Of a DNA stretch of 64,000 bases, positions 8,727-17,266 are shown piece after piece. The stretch covers positions 1 to 64,000 of the forward strand of contig NZ_JAHZPJ010000003.1 of the NCBI RefSeq assembly GCF_019929345.1, given 5' to 3'. Numbering within the stretch: the first letter of the stretch is position 1; each line of letters begins with the position of its first letter. A model generated the notes under the pieces. That model was not told the origin of the DNA, did no database searches, and was given only the letters and a program-made list of their open reading frames with translations. A program made the position numbers and the translations under genes. The DNA is from Streptococcus oralis (lineage in GTDB: Bacteria; Bacillota; Bacilli; Lactobacillales; Streptococcaceae).

Positions 8727-10007
8727 TTGTTTAAGAAAAATAAAGACATTCTTAATATTGCATTGCCAGCTATGGGTGAAAACTTTTTGCAGATGCTTAT
8801 GGGCATGGTGGACAGTTACTTGGTCGCTCACTTGGGCTTAATCGCTATTTCAGGTGTTTCAGTGGCTGGCAATATTATCATAATTTATCAGGCGATTTTT
8901 ATCGCTCTGGGAGCTGCTATTTCCAGTGTTATTTCAAAAAGTTTGGGGCAGAAAGATCAGTCCAAGTTGGCCTATCACGTGACAGAGGCTCTCAAGATAA
9001 CCCTATTGCTGAGTGCACTTTTAGGCGCCTTATCGCTTTTTGCTGGGCAAGAGATGATAGGACTTTTGGGAACTGAGCAGGAGGTGGCTGAGAGTGGTGG
9101 GCTCTACCTATCTTTGGTGGGTGGATCGATTGTTCTCTTGGGCTTGATGACGAGTCTAGGTGCCTTGATTCGCGCAACGCATAATCCGCGTCTGCCTCTC
9201 TATGTTAGTCTTTTATCCAATGCCTTGAATATTCTTTTTTCAAGTCTAGCTATTTTTGTCCTTGATATGGGCATAGCGGGTGTTGCTTGGGGGACTATCT
9301 TGTCTCGCTTAGTCGGTCTTGTGATTTTGTGGTCGCAATTAAAGCTGCCTTTTGAGAAACCGACTTTTGGACTCGATAAAGACTTACTGACCTTGGCATT
9401 GCCAGCAGCAGGAGAACGTCTCATGATGCGGGCTGGAGATGTAGTAATCATTGCCTTGGTTGTTTCTTTTGGGACGGAGGCAGTAGCGGGAAATGCAGTC
9501 GGAGAAGTCTTGACTCAGTTTAACTATATGCCTGCCTTTGGCGTCGCTACGGCGACGGTCATGCAGGTGGCTCGAGCAGTTGGAGAGAATAATTGGGAAA
9601 GAGTAGACGAGGTAAGCAAGCAAACCTTTTGGCTTTCCCTGCTTCTCATGTTGCCCTTAACTCTCAGTATCTATGCCTTAGGGACACCATTGACTCATCT
9701 CTATACGACCAATCCTGTAGCGGTCGAAGCGAGCGTTTTGGTGGCACTGTTCTCTCTACTAGGAACCCCCATGGCGACAGGGACAGTTATATATACGGCA
9801 GTGTGGCAGGGATTGGGAAATGCTCGCCTCCCCTTTTATGCGACAAGTATTGGGATGTGGTGTATCCGCATTGGCACAGCTTATCTGATGGGTATTGTTC
9901 TTGGTTTGGGCTTGCCTGGTATTTGGGCAGGAACCCTTTTGGATAACGGTTTTCGCTGGTTATTTCTACGTTACCGTTACCAGCGTTATATGATGTTGAA
10001 AGGATAG
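8727..10007 (+). CDS. MATE-family efflux transporter
   Basis: 426-residue polytopic membrane protein with about 12 hydrophobic segments in two homologous halves, as expected for multidrug and toxin extrusion antiporters that expel cationic compounds using Na+ or H+. The first transmembrane region contains LPAMGENFLQMLMGMVDSY, typical of the family. Translation starts at TTG with a perfect AGGAGG 5 nt upstream; no nearby ATG fits better. The next gene starts 3 bp after its stop, so the two are probably co-transcribed. The substrate is unknown. Confidence 0.88.
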   Translation: MFKKNKDILNIALPAMGENFLQMLMGMVDSYLVAHLGLIAISGVSVAGNIIIIYQAIFIALGAAISSVISKSLGQKDQSKLAYHVTEALKITLLLSALLGALSLFAGQEMIGLLGTEQEVAESGGLYLSLVGGSIVLLGLMTSLGALIRATHNPRLPLYVSLLSNALNILFSSLAIFVLDMGIAGVAWGTILSRLVGLVILWSQLKLPFEKPTFGLDKDLLTLALPAAGERLMMRAGDVVIIALVVSFGTEAVAGNAVGEVLTQFNYMPAFGVATATVMQVARAVGENNWERVDEVSKQTFWLSLLLMLPLTLSIYALGTPLTHLYTTNPVAVEASVLVALFSLLGTPMATGTVIYTAVWQGLGNARLPFYATSIGMWCIRIGTAYLMGIVLGLGLPGIWAGTLLDNGFRWLFLRYRYQRYMMLKG

Positions 10008-10010
10008 GAG

Positions 10011-10634
10011 ATGAAAGAAACAGCTTTTATTTGGGACTTAGACGGGACCTTATTGGACTCTTACGAAGCGATTTTGTCCGGGATTGAGGAGACTTTTGGT
10101 CAGTTTGCTATTCCTTATGATAAGGAGAAAGTGAGAGAGTTTATCCTTAGGTATTCAGTGCAGGATTTGCTGGAGCAGGTGGCCGAAGAGAGAAATCTGG
10201 ATGCGGAAGTGCTCAATCAGGTACGTGCCCAGAGCCTGGCTGAGAAGAATGCTCAGGTAGTTTTGGTGCCAGGTGCGCGTGAAGTGCTAGCTTGGGCAGA
10301 CCAAGCAGGGATTCAGCAGTTTGTCTATACTCATAAGGGGGACAATGCAAATACCATTCTAAAAGACTTGGGATTGGAATCCTATTTCAAAGAGATTTTA
10401 ACCAGTCAGAGTGGCTTTGCGCGCAAGCCCAGTCCAGAAGCGGCGACCTATCTGCTAGACAAGTATGAGTTGGATCCTGAGAACACCTACTATATAGGAG
10501 ACCGGACTTTGGATGTGGAATTTGCCCAGAATAGCGGCCTTCAAAGTATCAATTTTTTAGAGTCGTCTTATGAAGGGAATCGTAGTATTCAAAGATTGGC
10601 AGATACTCCACGCATTTTTGAGGACGAACGATAA
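10011..10634 (+). CDS. HAD-family phosphatase (PGP-like)
   Basis: 207-residue soluble hydrolase of the haloacid dehalogenase superfamily. Motif I is WDLDGTLLDS (nucleophile Asp9, acid/base Asp11), motif II the Thr in YTHKGD, motif III the Lys in ARKPSPEA and motif IV the acidic GDRTLDVEFA. A helical cap lies between motifs I and II, as in phosphoglycolate-phosphatase-like enzymes. The physiological substrate cannot be read from the sequence. It follows the MATE gene by 3 bp, a spacing that implies one transcript. Confidence 0.88.
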   Translation: MKETAFIWDLDGTLLDSYEAILSGIEETFGQFAIPYDKEKVREFILRYSVQDLLEQVAEERNLDAEVLNQVRAQSLAEKNAQVVLVPGAREVLAWADQAGIQQFVYTHKGDNANTILKDLGLESYFKEILTSQSGFARKPSPEAATYLLDKYELDPENTYYIGDRTLDVEFAQNSGLQSINFLESSYEGNRSIQRLADTPRIFEDER

Positions 10635-10723
10635 AAAGATTATGTCAGTTTTGTGACAGAAACCTAACAAACTATTTCAAGTAATCGAGTTTGTTACAAG
10701 GAATAGACAGTTCTGTTAAATAG

Positions 10724-10742
10724 GCCCGAGAGGGCTTTTTTT
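10724..10742 (+). terminator. Terminator after HAD phosphatase gene
   Basis: GCCC-GAGA-GGGC followed by seven T residues. Confidence 0.7.
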
Positions 10743-10796
10743 CTGCTTTTTTTGTGTTATGATAGACAGGTACTCATTTGAAAGGAATATGAACGA

Positions 10797-11999
10797 ATGA
10801 AGAAAAGAATTATTTTAGCCTCAACTGTAGCCCTGTCTCTTGCTCCCGCATTAGGAGCTAAAGCTCAAGAAATCTCTTGGACAGCACGTAGCGTTGAGCA
10901 AATTCAAAATGATGTGACTAAAAACGAAAACAAGAACAGCTATACAGTTCAGTATGGTGATACCCTGAGCACGATTGCAGAAGCTTTGGGAGTAGATGTG
11001 ACGGTTCTTGCTAATTTGAACAAAATCACTAATATGGACTTGATTTTCCCAGATACTGTCCTCACTACAACTGTCAATGAGGCAGAAGAGGTAACGGAAG
11101 TTAAAATCCAGACTCCTCAAGCAGATGCTAGTGAAGAAGTGACAACTGCGACAGCTGATTTGACGACCAACCAAGTGACAGTCGATGAAAAAACAGTTCA
11201 AGTAGAAGACCTTTCTCAACCGATTGAGGATGCTCCAACTGTAACAGAGACCGAAAAAACAACGGAAGTAGCACCAAGTTCAGAAGTTTCTGAGACAGCG
11301 ACAGTTGCTGAAGAGACACCATCTACAGAAACACCTGTAGCTGAAGAAACGGCAACAACAACTCCAGCGGAAGCACCAGTAGCAGAAACAACTCGTCCAG
11401 TTGAAGAAGAAGCTCCACAAGTGGCGACTCCAGTTGCCGAAGAAACGGCAGCAACAACTTCAGCAGCAGCTGCTCCAGCAACTGAAACGCCTGCTGATAC
11501 AACAGGAACAAGTGCAACAGAAGAAACAGCGGCATCAACAGCAATTTCTGAGACTGCAACTTCGACTTATCAAGCAGAGCAAAGTCAAACTCCTTCAAGA
11601 ACGTATTCGGCTCCAGCGGCTCCTGACTATGCAGGACTTGCTGTAGCTAAGTCTGAGAATGCTGGTCTTCAACCACAAACGGCAGCCTTTAAAGAAGAAG
11701 TAGCCAACTTGTTTGGGATTACATCCTTTAGCGGCTACCGTCCTGGTGACAGTGGGGACCATGGTAAAGGTTTGGCCATAGACTTTATGGTTCCAGTGAG
11801 TTCAGCACTCGGAGATCAAATTGCAGAATATGCAGTCCAAAATATGGCTAGCCGTGGTATCAACTACATCATCTGGAAACAACGTTTCTACGCTCCATAT
11901 GATAGTAAATATGGACCAGCCTACACGTGGAATCCAATGCCGGATCGTGGTAGCGTAACCGAAAACCACTATGACCACGTTCACGTATCAATGAACTAA
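10797..11999 (+). CDS. Secreted LysM cell-wall protein
   Basis: 400 residues: a signal peptide (about 1-24, ending AKA-QE), one LysM peptidoglycan-binding module (about 48-93, with YTVQYGDTLSTIAEALG), a long Thr/Glu/Ala/Pro-rich linker (about 95-280) built from repeated AEET and PVAE-like units, and a conserved C-terminal domain of about 110 residues with SGDHGKGLAIDFM and HYDHVHVS. The last domain has the His/Asp arrangement of D,D-carboxypeptidase-like folds, but activity is unproven. It resembles pneumococcal spr0096, a known WalRK-regulated LysM protein. The -10 is probably TATGAT near 10757. It likely acts at the cell surface in wall remodelling. Confidence 0.88.
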   Translation: MKKRIILASTVALSLAPALGAKAQEISWTARSVEQIQNDVTKNENKNSYTVQYGDTLSTIAEALGVDVTVLANLNKITNMDLIFPDTVLTTTVNEAEEVTEVKIQTPQADASEEVTTATADLTTNQVTVDEKTVQVEDLSQPIEDAPTVTETEKTTEVAPSSEVSETATVAEETPSTETPVAEETATTTPAEAPVAETTRPVEEEAPQVATPVAEETAATTSAAAAPATETPADTTGTSATEETAASTAISETATSTYQAEQSQTPSRTYSAPAAPDYAGLAVAKSENAGLQPQTAAFKEEVANLFGITSFSGYRPGDSGDHGKGLAIDFMVPVSSALGDQIAEYAVQNMASRGINYIIWKQRFYAPYDSKYGPAYTWNPMPDRGSVTENHYDHVHVSMN

Positions 12000-12002
12000 T
12001 AG

Positions 12003-12042
12003 AAAAAGAAGCTGAAAACTCATGAGGTTGAGGCTTCTTTTT
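12003..12042 (+). terminator. Terminator of the LysM gene
   Basis: AAAAGAAGC and GCTTCTTTTT form the outer stem; the inner bases also contain CTCATGAG. Confidence 0.65.
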
Positions 12043-12059
12043 GTTGTTATGTGACTATT

Positions 12060-12828
12060 AGTCCGTATCGCTCCGTTAGGTGCGAGACAAATAAACCACC
12101 CACTATGCGGGTGCGCATCGAAGGTTATACCAAAAAACTCCAAACGCGATACAATAAAGGTGTTCAAGCCAATTGTAAAGCGAAAGGAGAAAAATATGGC
12201 ACAAAAGGCACATAGTTTATCACACAAAGTGGATGTGTAAATATCACATTGTGTTCATCCCTAAGTATAGACGAAAAATCATTTATAATCAATATCGAAG
12301 TAGTTTGGGAGAAATATTCCACCGATTATGTAGTTATAAAGGTGTTGAGATTATCGAAGGACACTTAATGCCTAATCATGTACATATGTTAGTAAGTATT
12401 CCACTAAGGATAAGTGTTTCAAGTTTTATGGGTTATTTAAAAGGCAAAAGTGCACTCATGATGTTTGACAAACACGCCAACCTCAAGTATAAGTTTAGGA
12501 ACCGGTATTTTTGGGCAGAAGGTTACTACGTGAGTACAGTAGGACTTAATGAAGCCACAATTAGGAAATATATCCAGTGGATGATTTCTTCACGAGTATG
12601 AAAATTCGAGAACGAGTAAAGCATGATATAGCACTAGATAAATTAAGTGTAAAAGAATATGAGGATCCCTTTAGGGATAGTGGTAAGTAATGCGAACACC
12701 TCTTTGAGAGGTTTGTGACGAGTCAAGAGCAATGAGGATTGAACAACGTGAAAGCCAGCGTCTTTAGGCGCTGGCTGGTAATTTGGGCTTATAGCCCTGG
12801 TGCAAACCACCCGTTAGACGGGTGGTTA
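12060..12828 (+). mobile_element. Defective IS200-like element
   Basis: A single transposase gene flanked by subterminal hairpins, the layout of IS200/IS605 elements that carry tnpA only. The left hairpin is CACCC...GGGTG around 12101-12117; the right one (12806-12826) is a 9-bp perfect stem ACCACCCGT-TAG-ACGGGTGGT. No target duplication is expected for this family and the exact ends are approximate. The right end lies about 5 bp from the stop codon of the convergent permease gene. Confidence 0.7.
12196..12690 (+). pseudogene. tnpA: IS200-family transposase TnpA, frameshifted
   Basis: Starts with MAQKAHSLSH at 12196 and then shifts frame, consistent with loss of two bases in an ACAC run near 12217. 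The main part, 12233-12601, carries the HUH-family motif GHLMPNHVHMLV and the WAEGYYVSTVG segment with the catalytic tyrosine region. After KYIQ an insertion of about 32 bp (near 12575-12606) breaks the frame again, and the normal ending VKHDIALDKLSVKEYEDPF follows in another frame to the stop at 12690. Two disruptions make it very unlikely to give an active enzyme. Confidence 0.8.
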
Positions 12829-12832
12829 TGGT

Positions 12833-14677
12833 TTATTCTTTTAAGTGATAAGAGTAGCTGGCGACAACGACGTCTTCATGCCATCTGAGAGCGTATTTTA
12901 GTTTGAGACTCATTTGATTGTGCAGGATATTTTGCCAAGGCTTGTTAGGGATGAACTGTGGTACAAGGACTGTAACGGTGTAGTTTTTTTGCTTAGCTTC
13001 TTGGGCGATTCGTTTGACATACTTAACGCTAGGGGTGATAATGTCGCGGTAGCTGGTGTTGATGTTCTTCAGAGTGATACTTGGGAAGTAATCGGCAAAT
13101 TCCTGAAGAATTTCTTGGTCTTTTTCTGCCGTTTCTTTAGTAGAAATGTGCATGGCTAAGACTTCATCTCCGATACTTTGGGCATAGTTAATGGCTCCGA
13201 CGCTGACTCTGGTAACATTTCCTACTAGAACGAGAACCAGATTGCCATCGTAGGTACGTTTTTCGATGCCTTCATAGAGTCGTAGTTGTTTAGCCACTTT
13301 TTGGTAATGGCTGTGAATGGACAAAAAGAGGAAAGTTAGAACTAGGATAATTGGGAAGAATGGCCAGATATCCCCCAGTCTGAAGAGAAGTAGAATGAGA
13401 ACGATAGCATAACAAATGATGGCCCCAAGGATATTAGCGAAGGCAGATTTTAAGAAGTTTACTCCTTTTTCCTTTTTCCAATGGCGAATCATCCCAGTCT
13501 GAGAAAGGGCAAAGGGAACGAAGACCCCGATAGTATAAAGAGGAATCAAGCGTTCAGTATTCCCATTAAAAATGAGAAGAAGGATCATAGCCCCAAAGGC
13601 CAGAGTTAAGATACCGTTGGAGTAGCCAAGGCGATCCCCTTTTTCCATAAAGAGATGGGGCATGTACTTGTTTTTTGCCATATTGTAGGACAGCATAGGG
13701 AAGGCTGAAAAGCCAGTATTTGCAGCCACAGCTAGAATCAAGGCTGTTGAGAACTGGAAGAGATAGTAGCTAGCATGACCAAAGAATGAATCACCAAGAA
13801 TGCCCTTGGCCATTTGCGAAAGGATGGTTTCTCCATTTTGAGGTGTGATGCCCATCCAGTAGTTTAGGAAGGTAATGCCTGCAAAAAGAAATCCTAAAAT
13901 GAGGGACATGATGGTCAAGGTTTGAGCAGCATTCTTTTCTTTCGGAGTTTTGAAAAATGGTACCGCATTTGAAATAGCCTCAACCCCTGTCAGAGAGGCA
14001 GAGCCACTGGTAAAGGCTCTCAATAGGAGAACGATGGAAAGGCTCGGAACAGTTTGTCCAATGGTTGAAGTCGCCTGATAGTTTAGGGAACCTGTAAATA
14101 GTTGAAAGAACCCATAAAGCAAGAGAAAGACGGTACTGAAGATAAAGAGGTAGACGGGAATCATCAGAGAGCTGGCAGATTCTTTCAATCCTCTTAAATT
14201 CAAGAGCATGAGCAGGCAGACTAGGAAAATAGAGATATGAAGATTGTAGGGATGGAGGGCAGGGATGGCTGCTGTAATAGCATCAGCTCCAGACGCAACG
14301 GATACGGCTACTGTCAGCATATAGTCAACAAGGAGGCTACCACCAGCAATCAAGCCTAGTTCAGGAGAGAGATTTTCCCGAGTGACCATATAAGCTCCTC
14401 CACCTTGAGGATAGGCGTGAATGATTTGACGATAGGAAATGGTCAAACTAGCGAGCAGTAAGAGGACAAAAATACCGATAGGGAGGCTCCACCAAATAGC
14501 GAGAGGAGAGAGACTGACTAAAACGAGAATGACTTGTTCAGGTCCATAGGCAATAGAAGATAGGGCATCACTGGATAACATTGCAAGTGCCTGCATTTTT
14601 CCCAACAATCCCCCTTCACCGTCTGTGAGAGACTTGAGTGGTCGACCGATAAAGGTATATTTTAATTTTCTAAACAT
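12833..14677 (-). CDS. APC-superfamily permease, KimA-like potassium transporter
   Basis: About 614 residues from the ATG at 14677, which follows AGGAAAAG on the minus strand; nine further upstream codons are open. The N-terminal 450 residues hold about 12 membrane segments, with SSDALSSIAYGPEQ near the start, as in KUP/APC permeases. The C-terminal 140 residues form a cytoplasmic domain resembling a universal-stress fold. This two-part arrangement and the length match Bacillus subtilis KimA, a high-affinity K+ importer inhibited by cyclic di-AMP; potassium as substrate here is inferred. The gene's 3' end is nearly touched by the IS200 remnant, whose right hairpin may serve as its terminator. 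Confidence 0.78.
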   Translation of the reverse strand: MFRKLKYTFIGRPLKSLTDGEGGLLGKMQALAMLSSDALSSIAYGPEQVILVLVSLSPLAIWWSLPIGIFVLLLLASLTISYRQIIHAYPQGGGAYMVTRENLSPELGLIAGGSLLVDYMLTVAVSVASGADAITAAIPALHPYNLHISIFLVCLLMLLNLRGLKESASSLMIPVYLFIFSTVFLLLYGFFQLFTGSLNYQATSTIGQTVPSLSIVLLLRAFTSGSASLTGVEAISNAVPFFKTPKEKNAAQTLTIMSLILGFLFAGITFLNYWMGITPQNGETILSQMAKGILGDSFFGHASYYLFQFSTALILAVAANTGFSAFPMLSYNMAKNKYMPHLFMEKGDRLGYSNGILTLAFGAMILLLIFNGNTERLIPLYTIGVFVPFALSQTGMIRHWKKEKGVNFLKSAFANILGAIICYAIVLILLLFRLGDIWPFFPIILVLTFLFLSIHSHYQKVAKQLRLYEGIEKRTYDGNLVLVLVGNVTRVSVGAINYAQSIGDEVLAMHISTKETAEKDQEILQEFADYFPSITLKNINTSYRDIITPSVKYVKRIAQEAKQKNYTVTVLVPQFIPNKPWQNILHNQMSLKLKYALRWHEDVVVASYSYHLKE

Positions 14678-14829
14678 TTTCTTTTCCTTTGCTGAAAATT
14701 TCAATAAGTGTTATTATACTGCTTTGAAAAAATGCAGTCAAGGGAGAATGATTGGTATTAGAATATTTTTACAAGCCGAGGGATGCTTATTTTTGGTATA
14801 ATAGAGGGAAGAAAATGAGGTTATAAGAG

Positions 14830-15603
14830 ATGATTTTTGATACGCACACACATTTAAATGTAGAAGAATTTGCAGGACGTGAGGCCGAAGAAATCGCTTT
14901 GGCTGCTGAGATGGGCGTAACTCGGATGAATATTGTTGGTTTTGATAAGCCAACCATTGAACGAGCCCTAGAGTTGGCAGATGAGTATGAGCAACTCTAC
15001 GCAACTATTGGCTGGCATCCGACGGAAGCAGGGACTTACACAGACGAGGTCGAAGCTTACTTGCTTGAGAAACTAAAACATCCCAAGGTTGTTGCCTTGG
15101 GGGAGATTGGTCTGGACTACCATTGGATGACAGCACCTAAGGAAGTGCAGGAGCAGGTTTTTCGTCGTCAGATTCAGTTGTCTAAGGACTTGAATTTGCC
15201 TTTTGTGGTTCATACCCGTGATGCGTTAGAAGATACTTATGAGATTATCAAGAGCGAGGGCGTTGGTCCTCGTGGTGGGATTATGCATTCCTTCTCAGGT
15301 TCTTTGGGGTGGGCTGAGAAGTTTGTCGAGCTTGGCATGACTATTTCTTTCTCAGGAGTAGTGACCTTTAAGAAAGCGACAGATATTCAAGAGGCTGCTA
15401 GGGAACTTCCTTTGGATAAAATCCTCGTTGAGACAGATGCCCCTTACCTAGCTCCTGTTCCTAAACGTGGCCGTGAAAACAAAACAGCCTACACACGCTA
15501 TGTGGCGGACTTTATTGCCGATTTGCGTGGGATGACGACAGAAGAGCTGGCGGCAGCAACGACTGCAAATGCAGAGCGAATTTTTGGATTGGACAGCAAG
15601 TAA
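14830..15603 (+). CDS. TatD-family metal-dependent DNase
   Basis: 257-residue TIM-barrel hydrolase of the amidohydrolase superfamily. Metal ligands are visible in DTHTHLN at the N-terminus, GEIGLDYHW near residue 95, VVHTRDA, the HSFSG histidine and VETDAPYL. TatD enzymes are 3'-5' exonucleases acting on DNA. A TATAAT box at 14797-14802 heads the unit and the stop codon overlaps the start of rnmV by one base. In many Firmicutes tatD, rnmV and rsmA are consecutive; here extra genes separate the third. Confidence 0.93.
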   Translation: MIFDTHTHLNVEEFAGREAEEIALAAEMGVTRMNIVGFDKPTIERALELADEYEQLYATIGWHPTEAGTYTDEVEAYLLEKLKHPKVVALGEIGLDYHWMTAPKEVQEQVFRRQIQLSKDLNLPFVVHTRDALEDTYEIIKSEGVGPRGGIMHSFSGSLGWAEKFVELGMTISFSGVVTFKKATDIQEAARELPLDKILVETDAPYLAPVPKRGRENKTAYTRYVADFIADLRGMTTEELAAATTANAERIFGLDSK

Positions 15604-16166
15604 TGAAAGAAAAAATTTCCCAAGTCATCGTGGTCGAAGGTCGCGATGATACGGCCAATCTCAAACGTTACTTTGATGTAGAGACCTATGAGACACGAGG
15701 TTCGGCCATTAATGATCAGGATATAGAGCGAATCCAACGCCTGCATGAATTGCATGGAGTCATTGTCTTTACCGATCCAGATTTTAATGGGGAGCGGATT
15801 CGTCGCATGATTATGACGGCCATTCCAACGGTACAGCATGCCTTTCTCAAGCGAGATGAGGCAGTGCCCAAATCCAAGTCCAAGGGACGTTCTCTGGGAA
15901 TCGAACATGCTAGCTATGAGGACCTGAAAACAGCGCTGGTTCAGGTGACAGAACAATTTGAAAACGAGAACGAGTTTGACATCAGTCGTGCTGACTTGAT
16001 TCGCCTAGGTTTCTTGGCGGGAGCGGACAGTCGTAGGCGTAGAGAGTATCTAGGCGAACAGCTCCGCATCGGCTATTCCAACGGCAAGCAACTCCTCAAG
16101 CGCTTAGAGTTATTTGGGATAACCTTGGCAGAAGTGGAAGAAGTGATGGCTAAGTATTCAGACTAA
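15603..16166 (+). CDS. rnmV: Ribonuclease M5
   Basis: 187 residues. The N-terminal Toprim domain shows VVEGRDD (catalytic Glu) and FTDPDFNGERIR (Asp pair), followed by a C-terminal RNA-binding part. RNase M5 cuts the 5S rRNA precursor in Firmicutes, with ribosomal protein L18 as cofactor. The ATG overlaps the tatD stop (TAATG), implying translational coupling. The reading stops 11 bp before the short-chain dehydrogenase gene. Confidence 0.95.
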   Translation: MKEKISQVIVVEGRDDTANLKRYFDVETYETRGSAINDQDIERIQRLHELHGVIVFTDPDFNGERIRRMIMTAIPTVQHAFLKRDEAVPKSKSKGRSLGIEHASYEDLKTALVQVTEQFENENEFDISRADLIRLGFLAGADSRRRREYLGEQLRIGYSNGKQLLKRLELFGITLAEVEEVMAKYSD

Positions 16167-16177
16167 CGGAGTCAGAA

Positions 16178-17032
16178 ATGAAAAAAGTGATTATTACGGG
16201 TGGCAATAGTGGTATTGGCTACCAGGCTGCTAAACAGTTGGCTGAAAAGGGCTGGTCAGTGACCCTATTTTGCCGGCGAAAAGAAGCTGCTGAGCAAGCC
16301 TGTGAGAAAATCCGTCAACAAACAGGGAATCCGCATGTAGATTATATCTTGGTTGATTTATCTGAGATGAAAAGTATCAAGAAAGCGGTAGAACAGTATA
16401 TCCAAAAAGAAGAGACTTTAGATGTTTTAATGAACAATGCAGCTGACTTTGATTTGTCAGTCAAAAAGCCCATCCTGACTAGGGAGGGATTAGAAAAGCA
16501 ATTTGCGACCAATGTGGTTGCTCCCTTTTTACTTTCTACCTTGTTGAGGGGCTTGTTAGAAAAGTCAGAAAGTGGTCGGATTATTAATATTTCTTCCCAA
16601 GGACTGGTGCTTTATCCTTTCATGAAGCTTGATTTTGAAAATTTAGCTGGTCAAAAACATTATAGTCCTGCCAAGACCTATTATCAGAATAAACTAGCCT
16701 TGTTGATGCTGTCGCTTTATATGCGGAAACATTGGAAAGGTATCAAAATTCAGGCAATCCGTGTGACCAATGTCAAAGTTGATATGCGCCGCTATGATCA
16801 CCTCAGTACTGTTATGAAAAATTTGTATAAAATCAAGTCAAGTTTTTCGATTAGTCCTGAAGAAATGGCCAAAGTCTACACAGCCTTATCTACAGAAGAT
16901 GGATATGACGGTTTTTTGTATGACGAGAAATGCAGGGAAGTAAGAGCAAATAGATCTGCTTACGAAGAAGAGGAGCAAGCAAAACTCTATTCCTTACTTG
17001 AACAACTGACATTTTCAAGAGACAATCTATAA
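16178..17032 (+). CDS. Short-chain dehydrogenase/reductase
   Basis: 284-residue NAD(P)-dependent oxidoreductase of the classical/extended SDR type. It shows TGGNSGIG (cofactor loop), NNAA near residue 86, the catalytic serine in INISSQG and the YxxxK dyad in TYYQNKLA. The arginines in FCRRK after the first strand favour NADPH. The overall pattern resembles retinol-dehydrogenase-like SDRs, but the substrate is unknown. It sits 11 bp after rnmV and is the first gene of the accessory block that separates rnmV from rsmA. Confidence 0.85.
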   Translation: MKKVIITGGNSGIGYQAAKQLAEKGWSVTLFCRRKEAAEQACEKIRQQTGNPHVDYILVDLSEMKSIKKAVEQYIQKEETLDVLMNNAADFDLSVKKPILTREGLEKQFATNVVAPFLLSTLLRGLLEKSESGRIINISSQGLVLYPFMKLDFENLAGQKHYSPAKTYYQNKLALLMLSLYMRKHWKGIKIQAIRVTNVKVDMRRYDHLSTVMKNLYKIKSSFSISPEEMAKVYTALSTEDGYDGFLYDEKCREVRANRSAYEEEEQAKLYSLLEQLTFSRDNL

Positions 17033-17266
17033 AGAATTAGAAAAATAAATTTTATGCTTACTTCAATAGTGGAAAGAAATTTAGATATCGAAATCTGTTT
17101 GGAGAGTCCTGAAAAGTGATAACAATAACCAGATAGCCCAAAAATACAAAGGGAATGTGTTACAATAGAGGTAATAGCATACGCTTCAACTATGCTCAAT
17201 ACCATGCCTGATAAAAAAAGATAATTGATAAAATCAGCACTTGGGTGAAATTAATGAGGAAAAGCA

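Noticed and set aside
10640..10710. WalR (VicR) binding site upstream of the LysM gene
   Set aside because: TGTCAG-N5-TGACAG and GTTACA-N5-TAGACA only partly match the TGTWAH-N5-TGTWAH pattern and lie upstream of a terminator, so I did not list a site although the homologue is WalRK-controlled.
11323..11598. Leucine-rich minus-strand frame within the LysM gene
   Set aside because: It is the antisense of the repetitive Thr/Glu/Ala linker; the repeat alone keeps the frame open.
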